Shown here piece by piece: positions 44,725 to 54,688 of a stretch of DNA of 62,818 bases; position 1 is the stretch's first letter; each line of letters starts with the position of its first letter. This stretch comes from Psychromonas sp. SP041 (lineage in GTDB: Bacteria; Pseudomonadota; Gammaproteobacteria; Enterobacterales; Psychromonadaceae): the NCBI RefSeq assembly GCF_000470315.2, contig NZ_CBRF02000028.1, positions 1 through 62,818 of the forward strand, written 5' to 3'. Made by a program: the position numbers and the translations under genes. The notes beneath the pieces are model-generated. The model worked only from the letters and a program-made list of their open reading frames with translations. It ran no database searches and was not told where the DNA came from.

Positions 44725-45339
44725 ATGAATTTATTTAAGAAAGTACTTACTCTGGCTTTTCCTCTTTCTTTAATGGCTTGCGCAACACCTCCTCCTGAAA
44801 ATCCTGAAAATATTTGTGATATATTTTTTGAAAACAGAGATTGGTATAGCGCGTCAAAAGAAATGAATCAGCGTTGGGGGACACCAATCCATGTTCCCAT
44901 GGCGATGATGTACCAAGAAAGTAGTTTTATACATGATGCTGCGCCGCCAATGGAATACTTTTGGTTTATTCCTATTGGTCGAATCAGTAGTGCTTATGGG
45001 TATGCGCAAGCACAAGATGGAACGTGGGATGATTATCAACGTGAAACAGGTAATAATTGGTCAGATCGAGACGATTTTGATGATGCGATTGATTTTATGG
45101 GATGGTTTACCAGTAAAACCAATAAGATAAATGGTATTTCCAAGTGGGATGCCTACGGACAGTATTTAAATTATCATGAAGGTTGGACTGGCTATAAAAA
45201 GAAAAGCTACAATAAAAAGCCTTGGTTGTTAAAAGTTTCTCGCAAAGTGGATACGCGTGCTAGACAATACGCTACACAGTTAAAAGGCTGCCAAGAAAAT
45301 TTAGATTCAAGCTGGTTATGGCGATTATTTTATACATAA
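44725..45339 (+). CDS. Lytic-transglycosylase-like lipoprotein
   Basis: 204 residues with a lipoprotein signal (LTLAFPLSLMAC, cysteine near 19). The SLT-like domain has the probable catalytic glutamate in MAMMYQESSFIHDA and the SSAYGYAQAQDGTWDDY block typical of family 1 transglycosylases, then YLNYHEGW. It should cut peptidoglycan from the inner face of the outer membrane. A gene of this kind between gshA and luxS is shared with related marine genera, as I recall. No terminator separates it from luxS. Confidence 0.85.
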   Translation: MNLFKKVLTLAFPLSLMACATPPPENPENICDIFFENRDWYSASKEMNQRWGTPIHVPMAMMYQESSFIHDAAPPMEYFWFIPIGRISSAYGYAQAQDGTWDDYQRETGNNWSDRDDFDDAIDFMGWFTSKTNKINGISKWDAYGQYLNYHEGWTGYKKKSYNKKPWLLKVSRKVDTRARQYATQLKGCQENLDSSWLWRLFYT

Positions 45340-45406
45340 CGAGCTTTATGTTATTGATGAGTATCAGTAACCAATAATTATTAATTAAGTAAAAAGGAAA
45401 CCCCCG

Positions 45407-45916
45407 ATGCCATTATTAGATAGCTTTACCGTTGACCATACTATTATGAAAGCGCCGGCTGTGCGTATTGCTAAAACAATGCAAACACCAAGTAAAGATA
45501 CGATCACTGTATTTGACTTACGTTTTACTGCGCCTAATAAAGATATCCTATCGGAAAAAGGGATTCATACATTAGAGCATTTATATGCAGGCTTTATGCG
45601 TGACCATTTAAACGGTGATCAAGTAGAAATTATCGATATCTCACCGATGGGGTGCCGTACAGGTTTTTACATGAGCTTAATTGGCGCACCAACAGAAGAC
45701 CAAGTTGGTAAAGCTTGGTTAGCGGCAATGCAAGATGTTTTAAACGTTGAGAATCAAAATGAAATTCCAGAATTAAATGAATTTCAATGTGGAACTTATG
45801 AAATGCATTCTCTAGTAGAAGCAAAACAGATTGCTCAAGCAATTATTGATGCTGGTGTTGGCGTTAATAAAAATGACGATATCTCATTATCAGCAGAGCA
45901 ACTACAACAGCTTTAG
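45407..45916 (+). CDS. luxS: S-ribosylhomocysteine lyase (AI-2 synthase)
   Basis: Splits S-ribosylhomocysteine into homocysteine and DPD, the precursor of autoinducer-2. The iron-binding [15 protein letters not shown] (HxxEH) and the later [15 protein letters not shown], with the catalytic cysteine, are intact. Length of 169 residues is standard. AAAAGGAAACCCCCG precedes ATG. gshA-luxS neighbourhood is conserved in enterobacteria and vibrios. Confidence 0.97.
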   Translation: MPLLDSFTVDHTIMKAPAVRIAKTMQTPSKDTITVFDLRFTAPNKDILSEKGIHTLEHLYAGFMRDHLNGDQVEIIDISPMGCRTGFYMSLIGAPTEDQVGKAWLAAMQDVLNVENQNEIPELNEFQCGTYEMHSLVEAKQIAQAIIDAGVGVNKNDDISLSAEQLQQL

Positions 45917-45941
45917 TTGTTAACGCTGTCTGCTTCTTAAT

Positions 45942-45968
45942 AAAAGGCTTCTATCATGAAGCCTTTTT
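45942..45968 (+). terminator. Terminator after luxS
   Basis: AAAAGGCTTC and GAAGCCTTTT form a stem with a six-base loop and T-run. Confidence 0.85.
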
Positions 45969-46026
45969 ACTTTCTGTCTTATATCTAACCTTTAACCTCT
46001 AATCTGTAAATTCAACCGTCATGTTC

Positions 46027-46920
46027 TTACTGCTTTTTACTGATAGGTGACTTTTCAATAAACCAATTTCCTAACCCGACGATTACAGCACCTCCCACAA
46101 TATTGCCTAATGTCACTGGAATTAAATTATTAATCACAAAATGACTGATAGTTAAATCAGCGAAACTAGCCGCGTTATAGCCTAGTTCAAGCAATAACTC
46201 AGGTGAAAAACTATGTTGTAGGGCAATACCTAAGGGAACCATAAATAGGTTTGCAATACTATGTTCAAATCCACTGCTGACAAACATGGTGACAGGTAGA
46301 ATTAATAACATTGCTTTGGTTAATACGTCTTTTGTATAAAATGTCATCCACACACCTAAACAGACAAGTAGGTTACATAAAATGCCTAATGAGAAAGCTT
46401 GTATCCAAGTGTGGTGAAGTTTGTGTTGTGCAATGAGCATTGCGTTGATTCCCCATTGACCGCCGTCTTTTAGGTGCATTTTTGCACCTACAATTAACAA
46501 TAACATGATCATCGCACCGACAAAGTTACCAATATAGACTCGAACCCAACAGCTGATAAGTTGTTTGTTAGTGATCTTCTTTTGTGCCCAAGCGACACTA
46601 CTTAGCACGGTACTGGTAAATAGCTCTGCGCCACAAACCACTACTAAAATAAGCCCTAAGCTAAAGGCAAAACCGCCAGCAAATTTTGTCATTCCCCATG
46701 AGGCACTTGAGCCAGTGGTCACTGTGATATAAAACACAAAAGCAATTGAGATAAAAATACCAGCAAAAATAGACAGGCCAAAAGATTGTAATAAACTTTT
46801 ATGGGCTTTTTTATATCCGTATTCACTTGCGATGGAAACAGGGTTATCGAGGCTTTCTGAGTTAACAGATTTTTTATTCAAGTTGTTTAAGTTATTGATC
46901 GCATGGTTCATATAAATCAC
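46027..46920 (-). CDS. Formate/nitrite transporter family protein
   Basis: A pentameric inner-membrane channel of the FNT family, 297 residues, about six helices. Blocks SIAFVFYITVTTGSSA, CGAELFTSTVLSSVAWAQKKI, GNFVGAMIM and SSGFEHSIANLFMVPLGIAL are close to E. coli FocA, so formate is the likeliest substrate; nitrite cannot be ruled out. The first codon here is GTG (46920), while ATG 46911 three codons later is an equally good choice. No pflB is adjacent. Confidence 0.88.
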   Translation of the reverse strand: MIYMNHAINNLNNLNKKSVNSESLDNPVSIASEYGYKKAHKSLLQSFGLSIFAGIFISIAFVFYITVTTGSSASWGMTKFAGGFAFSLGLILVVVCGAELFTSTVLSSVAWAQKKITNKQLISCWVRVYIGNFVGAMIMLLLIVGAKMHLKDGGQWGINAMLIAQHKLHHTWIQAFSLGILCNLLVCLGVWMTFYTKDVLTKAMLLILPVTMFVSSGFEHSIANLFMVPLGIALQHSFSPELLLELGYNAASFADLTISHFVINNLIPVTLGNIVGGAVIVGLGNWFIEKSPISKKQ

Positions 46921-47015
46921 TAAGCCTCTATAAAGGGAATTAACTAATGAGCGCTTATTATTACAATGTTTTGAAAAGTATTCTTGATATGTATCAAAGG
47001 TGATCTAGTTCTATT

Positions 47016-47270
47016 TATAGCTGTTACTGTTCAAGGTGCTTTGTTCAGTCGTTAGTTTGAGCTCCGAATCGAGGATTAACATGATGATAATAGCCGAAGG
47101 TTGCAACACAGAGTTGATTTTCAAGCTAACGACCCAGAGTGCAAGCTATGAAGTAAACACCTTTGTTGTTAGATAGTGTCGATTTAACCCGTTATATTTT
47201 TCTCTTTTTACCTAACATCTGTTCACTTCACCGCTTGCTGAATTCTGCATCTTGAATGGTCACGAGTATA
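47016..47270. mobile_element. 255-bp MITE-like element, full copy
   Basis: The ends are imperfect inverted repeats: left TATAGCTGTTACTGTTCAAG, right complement TATACTCGTGACCATTCAAG, then TGC and TTCAG on both sides. It is non-coding. A truncated copy lies at 5759-5856. Confidence 0.6.
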
Positions 47271-47359
47271 TAATCACTTTTTAAATAAAATGTTTAAAAC
47301 GATAAAATAGAGTGGGTGTTTTTTGAATGTTAAAGTGCTTCTCATTGATGGTATTTAGA

Positions 47360-47391
47360 AAAAAAAAGCAAACCAGGTGGTTTGCTTTTTT
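47360..47391 (-). terminator. Terminator after corB
   Basis: GCAAACC and GGTTTGC with a four-base loop, bounded by A-run and T-run; bidirectional, serving corB. Confidence 0.85.
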
Positions 47392-47454
47392 GTTATTTAT
47401 GCACTTATTATTTGAATCCAAGATTTGTTTATTTATTTTAGTGAATTAACCGAT

Positions 47455-48732
47455 TTATTCACTTTCCTCTGTATAGAGATGAGGAATGATTTTTACTAAC
47501 TTAACCATGTTGTTTTCAACTTCTATTATTTCCATTGGGTAGCCACAGATACGTGTACTAACCGCTGATGTCGGAATTGTTTCAAGATGTTCAAGGATTA
47601 AACCATTCAAAGTACGCGGACCATCGGTCGGTAAAGACCATCCCATCTCTTTGTTTAAGTCACGAATTCCTAAACTACCTTCGATGATGTAACTATCATC
47701 TTGTTGTTTATGGATCTCTTCTGAACTATGTGGTTCACGTGTTGTTGTAAAGTCTCCAACAATCTCTTCTAAAATGTCCGCTAATGTTACTAGACCTTGA
47801 ATATCGCCGTATTCATCGACGACTAATCCCATACGTTCTTTGTTTTGTTGAAACTTAATCAGCTGTGTATTCAGTGGCGTACCTTCAGGGATGAAGTAAA
47901 GCTCACGTACACTTCGTAATAATGTTGTTTTAGTAAACTCTTCTTTTAATAAGATAAGTAACGAATCTCGAGCGTGTAAAAAACCTATCGAATCATCAAT
48001 GGTATCTCGGTATAACAAGGTCATGGTATGGGTACGATGTCTTAATTGTTTTAAAATGGTCTCCCAATCTTGATTGATATCGATCGCCGCTATTTCGTTA
48101 CGCGGTACCATGATTTCATCGACAGTGACTTTTTCTAGCTCTAAAATACTCAATAACATTTGTTGATGGTGTTCAGGGATCATAGATCCTGCTTCGTGTA
48201 CCACAGAGCGAAGTTCATCACTTGATAGTGCATTATCACTCTGGTTGTGCACACTGATACCAAATATTTTTAATAAGCCATTTGAAATACCATTAATAAC
48301 CCATACTAATGGACTTAATATTTTTTGTAGCGGTGCTAATAATATGGAACTTGGGAATGCAATTTTTTCTGGATAGAGGACGGCTAATGTTTTAGGCGTT
48401 ACTTCTGCAAAAATAAGGATAACAAAAGTTAGTACGCCGGTTGCAATCGCAATACCTGCATCACCAAATAAACGTTGTCCAATAATAGTGGCTATCGCGG
48501 AAGCGAGAATGTTAACTAAGTTGTTACCAATCAAAATTAAACCAATTAATTTGTCTGGCTTACTTAATAACTTTTCAACGCGTAGTGCTGCTTTGTTTTT
48601 ATCTGTCGCTAGATGACGTAAACGGTAGCGGTTTAAAGACATCATGCTTGTTTCTGAGCTAGAGAAGTAAGCTGAAATAATAATTAAAATAACTAAGCTT
48701 ATAAATAGTGCACTTATGGGTATGTCGTTCAA
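47455..48732 (-). CDS. corB: CNNM/CorB family membrane protein with CBS domains
   Basis: 425 residues matching E. coli YfjD/CorB. The N-terminal DUF21/CNNM membrane domain has about four helices (ISAYFSSSETSMMSLNRYRLRHLA, GNNLVNILASAIATIIGQRLFGDAG). A CBS pair follows (around 200-330; VDEIMVPRNEIAAIDI and GLVVDEYGDIQGLVTLADILEEIVGDF), then a C-terminal CorC/HlyC domain. The family moves magnesium or controls its efflux. In E. coli it neighbours ypjD and ffh; the same order is kept here with endonuclease I inserted between. Confidence 0.9.
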   Translation of the reverse strand: MNDIPISALFISLVILIIISAYFSSSETSMMSLNRYRLRHLATDKNKAALRVEKLLSKPDKLIGLILIGNNLVNILASAIATIIGQRLFGDAGIAIATGVLTFVILIFAEVTPKTLAVLYPEKIAFPSSILLAPLQKILSPLVWVINGISNGLLKIFGISVHNQSDNALSSDELRSVVHEAGSMIPEHHQQMLLSILELEKVTVDEIMVPRNEIAAIDINQDWETILKQLRHRTHTMTLLYRDTIDDSIGFLHARDSLLILLKEEFTKTTLLRSVRELYFIPEGTPLNTQLIKFQQNKERMGLVVDEYGDIQGLVTLADILEEIVGDFTTTREPHSSEEIHKQQDDSYIIEGSLGIRDLNKEMGWSLPTDGPRTLNGLILEHLETIPTSAVSTRICGYPMEIIEVENNMVKLVKIIPHLYTEESE

Positions 48733-49100
48733 AAGTTCTCTCGATAGTTGCTATAAAAAAATTAAATATACTGAGTTTGATACTATCGAAGAAAAGCGGA
48801 TATAACAAAGTAGATTTGTTAAAAATGCCTATAAAAAACTAATTTTCGATAGAAATTGTCCTACTCCTTATAATAATAGAAGTAAGCCTGTGTGTTCATT
48901 ATATGTCGAAATAATCAGTTCATTTATATAAAAAATTAAATTAACTGTTTTGCCGCTTGTTAACATTTTAAATCTGTTGATGGTGAGTTATTTTTATGAA
49001 GGTTGATCTTACTCCAATAATCGCTAACACAATGATTTTATTTCATATAATGGCTTGTGTCTTCTCGACGTAAAATTAGATAATGCTCCTTTTTGTCTAA
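48733..49100. other. corB-endA divergent gap
   Basis: AT-rich, with no gene, repeat or clear hairpin seen. It must contain the promoters of corB and the endonuclease gene. Confidence 0.35.
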
Positions 49101-49157
49101 TGGATCATTATTATCAAATCATTAATCGTTTTATCCTTATTACCTTTCTCATTATTA

Positions 49158-49853
49158 GTGAATGCAGAAAATACTCAAATACAATCATTTTCAAGTGCTA
49201 AAAAGAAGCTAGAAAAAGAAATTTATTTAACCTCACAAGAACGCCACACTTTATATTGCCAAGCTGAATTTGACAGTAATAAAAAGATTACGCCGCCAAA
49301 TGGCTTCGAAAGCCTCAAATATCAAAAAAGAGCAAAACGCGTAGAATGGGAACATGTTGTGCCTGCTGAAAACTTTGGACGTAATTTTAGTGAATGGCGC
49401 AGTGGGGCTGAAGTGTGTGTTAATAGTAAAGGAAAGGCTTATAAAGGTCGCCGCTGCGCAGAAAAAGCGAACTCTGAGTTTAGGTATATGCAAGCCGATA
49501 TGTACAACCTTTACCCCGCCATTGGCTCTGTTAATGCAAGCCGTAGTAATTATAACTTTGCTATGTTGGGTTCTATGGATAATAGTTTTGGTAGTTGCGC
49601 TGTCAAAATAGAAAGCCGTAAAGTTGAGCCGCCAACAGCGAGTCGTGGTGTTATTGCTCGTACTTATTTATATATGGATAATTTATATGCTAATTACAAG
49701 ATGAGTAGCCAGCAACGCCAGTTAATGAATGCTTGGGATAAAACTTACCCTGTTGACCAATGGGAGTGTGAGAGAGCTAAGCGTATTCAAAAGGTTCAAG
49801 GTAACCATAATGAAATTCTAGAGCAAAGTTGTTTAAAAGCAGGTTTTAACTAA
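49158..49853 (+). CDS. endA: Endonuclease I (periplasmic DNase), start unclear
   Basis: Non-specific DNA endonuclease of the EndA/NucM family. The beta-beta-alpha metal site is in RVEWEHVVPAENFGR (His catalytic), with DMYNLYPAIGSVNASRSN and WECERAKRIQKVQGNHN. From GTG 49158 it has 231 residues but no signal peptide. Upstream in frame, codons 49101-49157 encode WIIIIKSLIVLSLLPFSLLVNA, a perfect-looking signal peptide, bounded by TAA at 49098 with no ATG, GTG or TTG in between. The true start may therefore be ATT/ATC (49104-49113), or a frameshift has separated it from ATG 49100. It interrupts the usual corB-ypjD neighbourhood. Confidence 0.85.
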   Translation: MNAENTQIQSFSSAKKKLEKEIYLTSQERHTLYCQAEFDSNKKITPPNGFESLKYQKRAKRVEWEHVVPAENFGRNFSEWRSGAEVCVNSKGKAYKGRRCAEKANSEFRYMQADMYNLYPAIGSVNASRSNYNFAMLGSMDNSFGSCAVKIESRKVEPPTASRGVIARTYLYMDNLYANYKMSSQQRQLMNAWDKTYPVDQWECERAKRIQKVQGNHNEILEQSCLKAGFN

Positions 49854-49953
49854 TTTTGTATTTCTGATTCACTTATAGTGTTCTTTTGAATACTTTATTC
49901 AATCGCTTTTATGTTTTGATAAGAGGATATAGAAGGTGTTTAGGTAAGATTAA

Positions 49954-49976
49954 ACCGCTGAAATTAATTCAGCGGT
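49954..49976. terminator. Hairpin between endA and ypjD
   Basis: ACCGCTGAA and TTCAGCGGT pair around a five-base loop, between two convergent genes. No strong T-run. Confidence 0.55.
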
Positions 49977-49993
49977 GCTAATAACCTAACGTT

Positions 49994-50782
49994 TTATAAA
50001 ATTATTTCGCGTACAACACGGCTACCAAAATAAGCAAGTGTTAGTAATGATGAACCCGCAATCGTTATGTAGATAACTAAACGTCCACGCCACCCTTTTT
50101 TATAACGCCCCCATAATAATGTCGCATAGATAACCCAAGCTATCATGGTCAGTATCGCTTTGTGCCCACTTTCTGAACCAAACATATCTTGTAAAAATAT
50201 AAACCCAGTGACTAAGGTGCCACTTAATAAGATAAAACCAATCAGAATAAGTTGAAACAAGCTTTTTTCAAGTGTCATTAATGGCGGCAGATTTAAACTG
50301 GTCACAGGTGATTTATGCTTCTTTAATCGATAGTCTACATAAGCGAGTTGTAAGGCAAATAAACTGGCTATCGTTGTTATTGCATAGGCCAATATCGCTA
50401 AAATAATATGGGAACCAATACCAGGGTGATTTTCTAAATGAGTAATGTAATGGCTTGGTAAATACATGACTGCGACAAAGTTAATAATGTTAAAACCATA
50501 CACTATCGGTAACAGTACACCTGTATTGAGTTTTTTACTCATGAACAATGAGAGTGTTGCAATCACAAAACTGGCTAACGAGACAACATTAAGAATAGGG
50601 AGATTTTGACCCTCTATTAATAAAATATGTTGATATAACCAAAGTGCATGGGTTAATAAAGCCACGCTTGATAACGCAATGATTGGTAAACTTGACGTTG
50701 TTTGAGGGGAAAATAATTGTCGGCCAGCTAGTAAGCCACTTAATAAATAAAACACAATGCTGATAATTGCTAGTTGATCCAT
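49994..50782 (-). CDS. ypjD: CcsA-like membrane protein YpjD
   Basis: 262 residues, about eight hydrophobic helices, matching the cytochrome c assembly (CcsA/ResC-like) fold of E. coli YpjD, recently also linked to magnesium efflux as CorE. The late block FGSESGHKAILTMIAWVIYATLLWGRYKKGWRGR is the family mark. It is divergent from ffh with 148 bp between, the conserved arrangement. Exact role is uncertain. Confidence 0.87.
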   Translation of the reverse strand: MDQLAIISIVFYLLSGLLAGRQLFSPQTTSSLPIIALSSVALLTHALWLYQHILLIEGQNLPILNVVSLASFVIATLSLFMSKKLNTGVLLPIVYGFNIINFVAVMYLPSHYITHLENHPGIGSHIILAILAYAITTIASLFALQLAYVDYRLKKHKSPVTSLNLPPLMTLEKSLFQLILIGFILLSGTLVTGFIFLQDMFGSESGHKAILTMIAWVIYATLLWGRYKKGWRGRLVIYITIAGSSLLTLAYFGSRVVREIIL

Positions 50783-50930
50783 ATATTGATACCTATTTTC
50801 ATAAAATGAGTCTTTTAAGTGCCCACATTATAAGCTTTATTGAACGGATGAGAAGTTAATACTATTTTGAAAAAGCATAAATGCGTATAATGTATAAAAT
50901 CCTAATAATTTATAGCGATGAGACTTAACT

Positions 50931-52355
50931 ATGTTTGAGAATTTAACGGACAGATTATCGAAATCACTGAAAAACATCAGTGGTAAAGGCCGATTAACAG
51001 AAGATAACATTAAAGGCACGTTACGCGAAGTGCGTATGGCTTTATTAGAAGCCGATGTTGCGTTACCTGTTGTTCGTGACTTTATTCAAGCAATTAAAAA
51101 ACGTGCCATTGGACAAGAAGTTGCCAAAAGCTTAAACCCTGGTCAAGCCTTTATTAAAGTTGTACAAAATGAACTTGAACTGGCAATGGGTGAAGTTAAT
51201 GAAAACTTAAACTTAGCAACACAACCGCCAGCCGTATTATTAATGGCGGGTTTACAAGGGGCGGGTAAAACCACTTCTGTTGCTAAACTGTCTTTATTAC
51301 TAAAAAATAAAGAAAAGAAATCGGTATTAGTAGTAAGTGCCGATATTTATCGTCCAGCTGCGATCAAGCAATTGGAGACATTAGCTGCTGAAGTTGATGT
51401 TGAGTTCTTCCCAAGTGATATTAGCCAAAAGCCAATTGATATTGCGAATGCTGCGATTGCACATGCGAAAAAGAAATTCATTGATGTGGTGATTGTCGAT
51501 ACGGCAGGTCGTTTGCATGTCGATGGCGAGATGATGGATGAAATTAAAGACCTTCATCAAGCAATTAACCCAATTGAAACATTATTTGTTGTTGATGCGA
51601 TGACCGGTCAAGATGCTGCAAATACTGCACAAGCCTTTAACGAAGCATTACCATTAACAGGTGTTATCTTAACTAAAGCCGATGGTGATGCGCGTGGTGG
51701 TGCTGCACTTTCAATTCGTCACATTACAGGTAAACCTATTAAGTTTATCGGTATGGGTGAAAAAATTGATGCATTAGAACCTTTCTACCCAGATCGTATT
51801 GCCTCTCGTATTTTAGGTATGGGTGATGTTCTTTCATTAATTGAAGAACTTGAAACTAAAGTTGATAAAGATAAAGCCGCTAAATTAGCGAAAAAAGTTC
51901 AAAAAGGTAAAGGTTTTGATCTAGAAGATTTTCGTGACCAACTTGTGCAAATGAAAAGCATGGGCGGCATGATGGGTATGATGGATAAATTGCCAGGGAT
52001 GTCGAATATTCCTGATGCAATGAAAAATCAAGTGAATGATAAAGCAACCAATCAAATGGAAGCGATTATTAACTCAATGAGCAAAAAAGAGCGTGCTAAG
52101 CCTGAGATTATTAAAGGTGGACGTAAGCGTCGTATTGCAGCAGGGTCTGGTACGCAGATTCAAGATGTTAATAAGTTGCTGAAGCAGTTTACGCAAATGC
52201 AAAAAATGATGAAAAAAATGTCAGGTAAGGGCGGTGGCATGCGTAAAATGATGAGCGGCATGCAAGGTATGATGCCTGGTATGGGCGGCGGTATGCCTGG
52301 TGCAGGTGGCGGTGCTGGATTACCACCTGGTCTAGGCGGATTCCGTAAAAAATAA
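50931..52355 (+). CDS. ffh: Signal recognition particle protein Ffh
   Basis: GTPase that with 4.5S RNA binds signal sequences on ribosomes and delivers them to FtsY. The NG domain (residues 1-295) has GLQGAGKTTSVAKL, DTAGRLHVD and TKADGDARGG. The M domain (about 325-474) ends in a long Met/Gly-rich tail (KMMKKMSGKGGGMRKMMSG...). Length is 474 residues, somewhat beyond 453 in E. coli through this tail. A TATAAT at 50886-50891 may be its -10 box. Confidence 0.97.
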   Translation: MFENLTDRLSKSLKNISGKGRLTEDNIKGTLREVRMALLEADVALPVVRDFIQAIKKRAIGQEVAKSLNPGQAFIKVVQNELELAMGEVNENLNLATQPPAVLLMAGLQGAGKTTSVAKLSLLLKNKEKKSVLVVSADIYRPAAIKQLETLAAEVDVEFFPSDISQKPIDIANAAIAHAKKKFIDVVIVDTAGRLHVDGEMMDEIKDLHQAINPIETLFVVDAMTGQDAANTAQAFNEALPLTGVILTKADGDARGGAALSIRHITGKPIKFIGMGEKIDALEPFYPDRIASRILGMGDVLSLIEELETKVDKDKAAKLAKKVQKGKGFDLEDFRDQLVQMKSMGGMMGMMDKLPGMSNIPDAMKNQVNDKATNQMEAIINSMSKKERAKPEIIKGGRKRRIAAGSGTQIQDVNKLLKQFTQMQKMMKKMSGKGGGMRKMMSGMQGMMPGMGGGMPGAGGGAGLPPGLGGFRKK

Positions 52356-52386
52356 TCATTAGTAAATTCAATTACTAAAGTGATTT

Positions 52387-52422
52387 AAAAGCCCCGTTGA
52401 ATAAGATTCAACGGGGCTTTTT
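52387..52422 (+). terminator. Terminator after ffh
   Basis: AAAGCCCCGTTGAAT and its exact complement flank a three-base loop, then T-run. Confidence 0.9.
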
Positions 52423-52566
52423 GTTTTTTCAGACTTTGAATGATTTGTAAACTGTGATTTTGATTGTTCTTTTCTCAAATAAGAGTATAATTTTGCGGCT
52501 TTCTACAGAAGCAGGTGGTCAGAATTCACTGACTTTCGACGTTTAACAATATATATAGAGGACGAT

Positions 52567-52815
52567 ATGGTAACTATTCGTTTAGCTCGTGGTGGCGCTA
52601 AAAAACGCCCATTCTACCAAGTGGTAGTAACAGATAGCCGTAGCCCACGTGACGGTCGTTTCCTTGAAAAAGTTGGTTTCTTTAACCCAACTGCACAAGG
52701 TCAAGCAGAAAAATTACGTTTAGATACAGATCGCATCAACCATTGGGTTGGTCTTGGCGCACAGCTAAGTGATCGTGTAGCTAAATTAGTAAAAGATAAC
52801 GCCGTAGCTGCTTAA
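52567..52815 (+). CDS. rpsP: 30S ribosomal protein S16
   Basis: An 82-residue small-subunit protein needed for 30S assembly: [41 protein letters not shown] is the universal S16 opening. It starts the operon rpsP-rimM-trmD-rplS. TAGAGGACGAT gives the ribosome site. The promoter lies in the 140-bp gap after the ffh terminator. Confidence 0.98.
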   Translation: MVTIRLARGGAKKRPFYQVVVTDSRSPRDGRFLEKVGFFNPTAQGQAEKLRLDTDRINHWVGLGAQLSDRVAKLVKDNAVAA

Positions 52816-52841
52816 TTGCAGTTAGGTGAAGGAGATATTAG

Positions 52842-53369
52842 GTGAGCGAACAAGCAGAACCAATAGAGATAGGCAAATTTGGTGCAGTATATGGCATCAA
52901 AGGCTGGTTAAAAGTCCACTCCTACACCGATGACCTTGAAAGCATTTTTCAATACAAACCATTGTTAATGGAATCTAATGGGGCCTTCAAAGAAGTGATT
53001 ATCACTGAATGGAAACGTCACAATAAAGGTTTTGTTGCAAAAGTAGCTGGTTATGATGTTCGTGAAGAAGTCCAAGCCCTAGTTGGCCTTGATCTTCTGG
53101 TTGATCCATCTAATCTTCCTGAATTGGAAGCAGACTACTACTGGCGAGATTTAGTCGGGTGTCAGGTTCACACTGACAAAGGTTATCATCTTGGTGTTGT
53201 CACCGATTTGATGGAAACAGGCTCTAAAGATGTGCTTGTTATAAAAGCCAACTCGAATGATGCTTTTGGTCAAAAAGAACGGTTAGTTCCGTTCATCGAA
53301 GAGCAAGTGATATTGAAGGTTGATATTACAGGCCAACTAATTACAGTTAATTGGGAACCTGATTTCTAA
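52842..53369 (+). CDS. rimM: Ribosome maturation factor RimM
   Basis: Assists maturation of the 30S head by binding S19. The N-terminal RimM domain ([22 protein letters not shown]) and C-terminal PRC-barrel ([36 protein letters not shown]) are complete; 175 residues. The start is GTG 52842 with AAGGAG ahead. Second in the rpsP operon. Confidence 0.97.
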   Translation: MSEQAEPIEIGKFGAVYGIKGWLKVHSYTDDLESIFQYKPLLMESNGAFKEVIITEWKRHNKGFVAKVAGYDVREEVQALVGLDLLVDPSNLPELEADYYWRDLVGCQVHTDKGYHLGVVTDLMETGSKDVLVIKANSNDAFGQKERLVPFIEEQVILKVDITGQLITVNWEPDF

Positions 53370-53388
53370 TTACCCTAGGAGAAAAGTT

Positions 53389-54135
53389 ATGTGGTTAGGG
53401 GTTATTAGCCTCTTCCCGGACATGTTTCGGGCCATTAGCGAGAATGGGGTAACAGGTCGAGCGATTAAAAATAACTTGCTCTCTATCGAGTGTTGGAATC
53501 CACGTGATTTTACATTAGATAAACATAGAACGGTCGATGATCGTCCCTATGGTGGTGGGCCTGGGATGCTGATGATGGTGCAACCTTTACGGGATGCAAT
53601 CAACGCAGCAAAACAGACTGCAAGAGAAGCAGGGCACGAGGCAAAGGTGATTTACCTTTCTCCTCAAGGTCGACGTTTAGACCATCAAGGTGCTCAGTCC
53701 TTATCAAGCTCTCGAGCTTTGATATTAGTGGCAGGGCGCTATGAAGGAATAGATGAACGCATTATCGAAAGTTTAATAGACGAAGAATGGTCTGTTGGTG
53801 ATTATGTGTTAAGTGGTGGTGAGCTGCCGGCAATGATTTTAATGGATGCTGTGGTACGTTTTGTACCGGGTGTTTTGGGTCATAGTCAATCAGCAGAGCA
53901 AGATTCCTTCGCGGATGGTTTGCTTGATTGCCCTCACTATACAAGACCTGAGGTGTTAGATGGAAAGCAAGTGCCAAGTGTTTTATTAAGTGGTGATCAC
54001 GAGAAAATTCGTCAATGGCGATTAACTCAATCATTACAACGCACGAAACAAAGAAGACCCGATTTATTAAAAGATCTAGCTCTGACTGACGAGCAAGCAA
54101 AATTGCTTGCTGCTCTGAAAAGTGACTCCAACTAA
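53389..54135 (+). CDS. trmD: tRNA (guanine37-N1)-methyltransferase
   Basis: Adds m1G37 next to the anticodon of tRNAs reading CCN, CUN and CGG, preventing frameshifts. The SPOUT trefoil-knot block [52 protein letters not shown] and the N-terminal [14 protein letters not shown] are intact; 248 residues. AGGAGAAAAGTT precedes ATG. Third in the operon. Confidence 0.98.
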   Translation: MWLGVISLFPDMFRAISENGVTGRAIKNNLLSIECWNPRDFTLDKHRTVDDRPYGGGPGMLMMVQPLRDAINAAKQTAREAGHEAKVIYLSPQGRRLDHQGAQSLSSSRALILVAGRYEGIDERIIESLIDEEWSVGDYVLSGGELPAMILMDAVVRFVPGVLGHSQSAEQDSFADGLLDCPHYTRPEVLDGKQVPSVLLSGDHEKIRQWRLTQSLQRTKQRRPDLLKDLALTDEQAKLLAALKSDSN

Positions 54136-54176
54136 ACAGCGATGTTATTAGTTAACTAGAATTAAAAGGTATTAAA

Positions 54177-54527
54177 ATGAGTAATATTTTACAAGCAATT
54201 GAAAACGAACAACTACGCACAGACATCCCTAAGTTCTCTCAAGGTGATACTGTTGTTGTACGTGTTCGCGTAAAAGAAGGTGAAAAAGAGCGTCTTCAAG
54301 CATTTGAAGGTGTTGTTATTGCTAAGCGTAACCGTGGTTTACATTCAGCATTCACAGTTCGTAAAATCTCGAGCGGTGAAGGTGTTGAGCGTGTATTCCA
54401 AACTCACAGCCCACTTGTAGGAAGCGTTGAAGTTAAACGTCGCGGTCTGGTTCGCCAAGCTAAACTTTACTACTTACGTGAACTTACTGGTAAAGCTGCT
54501 CGTATTAAAGAGAAGCTAGGTAAGTAA
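54177..54527 (+). CDS. rplS: 50S ribosomal protein L19
   Basis: A 116-residue large-subunit protein at the subunit interface. [55 protein letters not shown] is nearly invariant. Last gene of the rpsP operon; the terminator follows at 54589. Confidence 0.98.
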   Translation: MSNILQAIENEQLRTDIPKFSQGDTVVVRVRVKEGEKERLQAFEGVVIAKRNRGLHSAFTVRKISSGEGVERVFQTHSPLVGSVEVKRRGLVRQAKLYYLRELTGKAARIKEKLGK

Positions 54528-54588
54528 TTTCATTCTTTCAGCTTAATTAATATTAGCTGGGAAATGTAAGTTGCAAAATTGCTATAAT

Positions 54589-54618
54589 AAAAAGGTCTGC
54601 TTAATGCAGACCTTTTTT
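54589..54618 (+). terminator. Terminator of the rpsP operon
   Basis: AAAGGTCTGC and GCAGACCTTT form a stem with loop TTAAT, then seven T. Confidence 0.9.
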
Positions 54619-54688
54619 TTGAAATTTTTTTACCATCAACTAAAATAACTCAAACAGATAAGACAACTAAAAAATTAAGGCAAAATTT

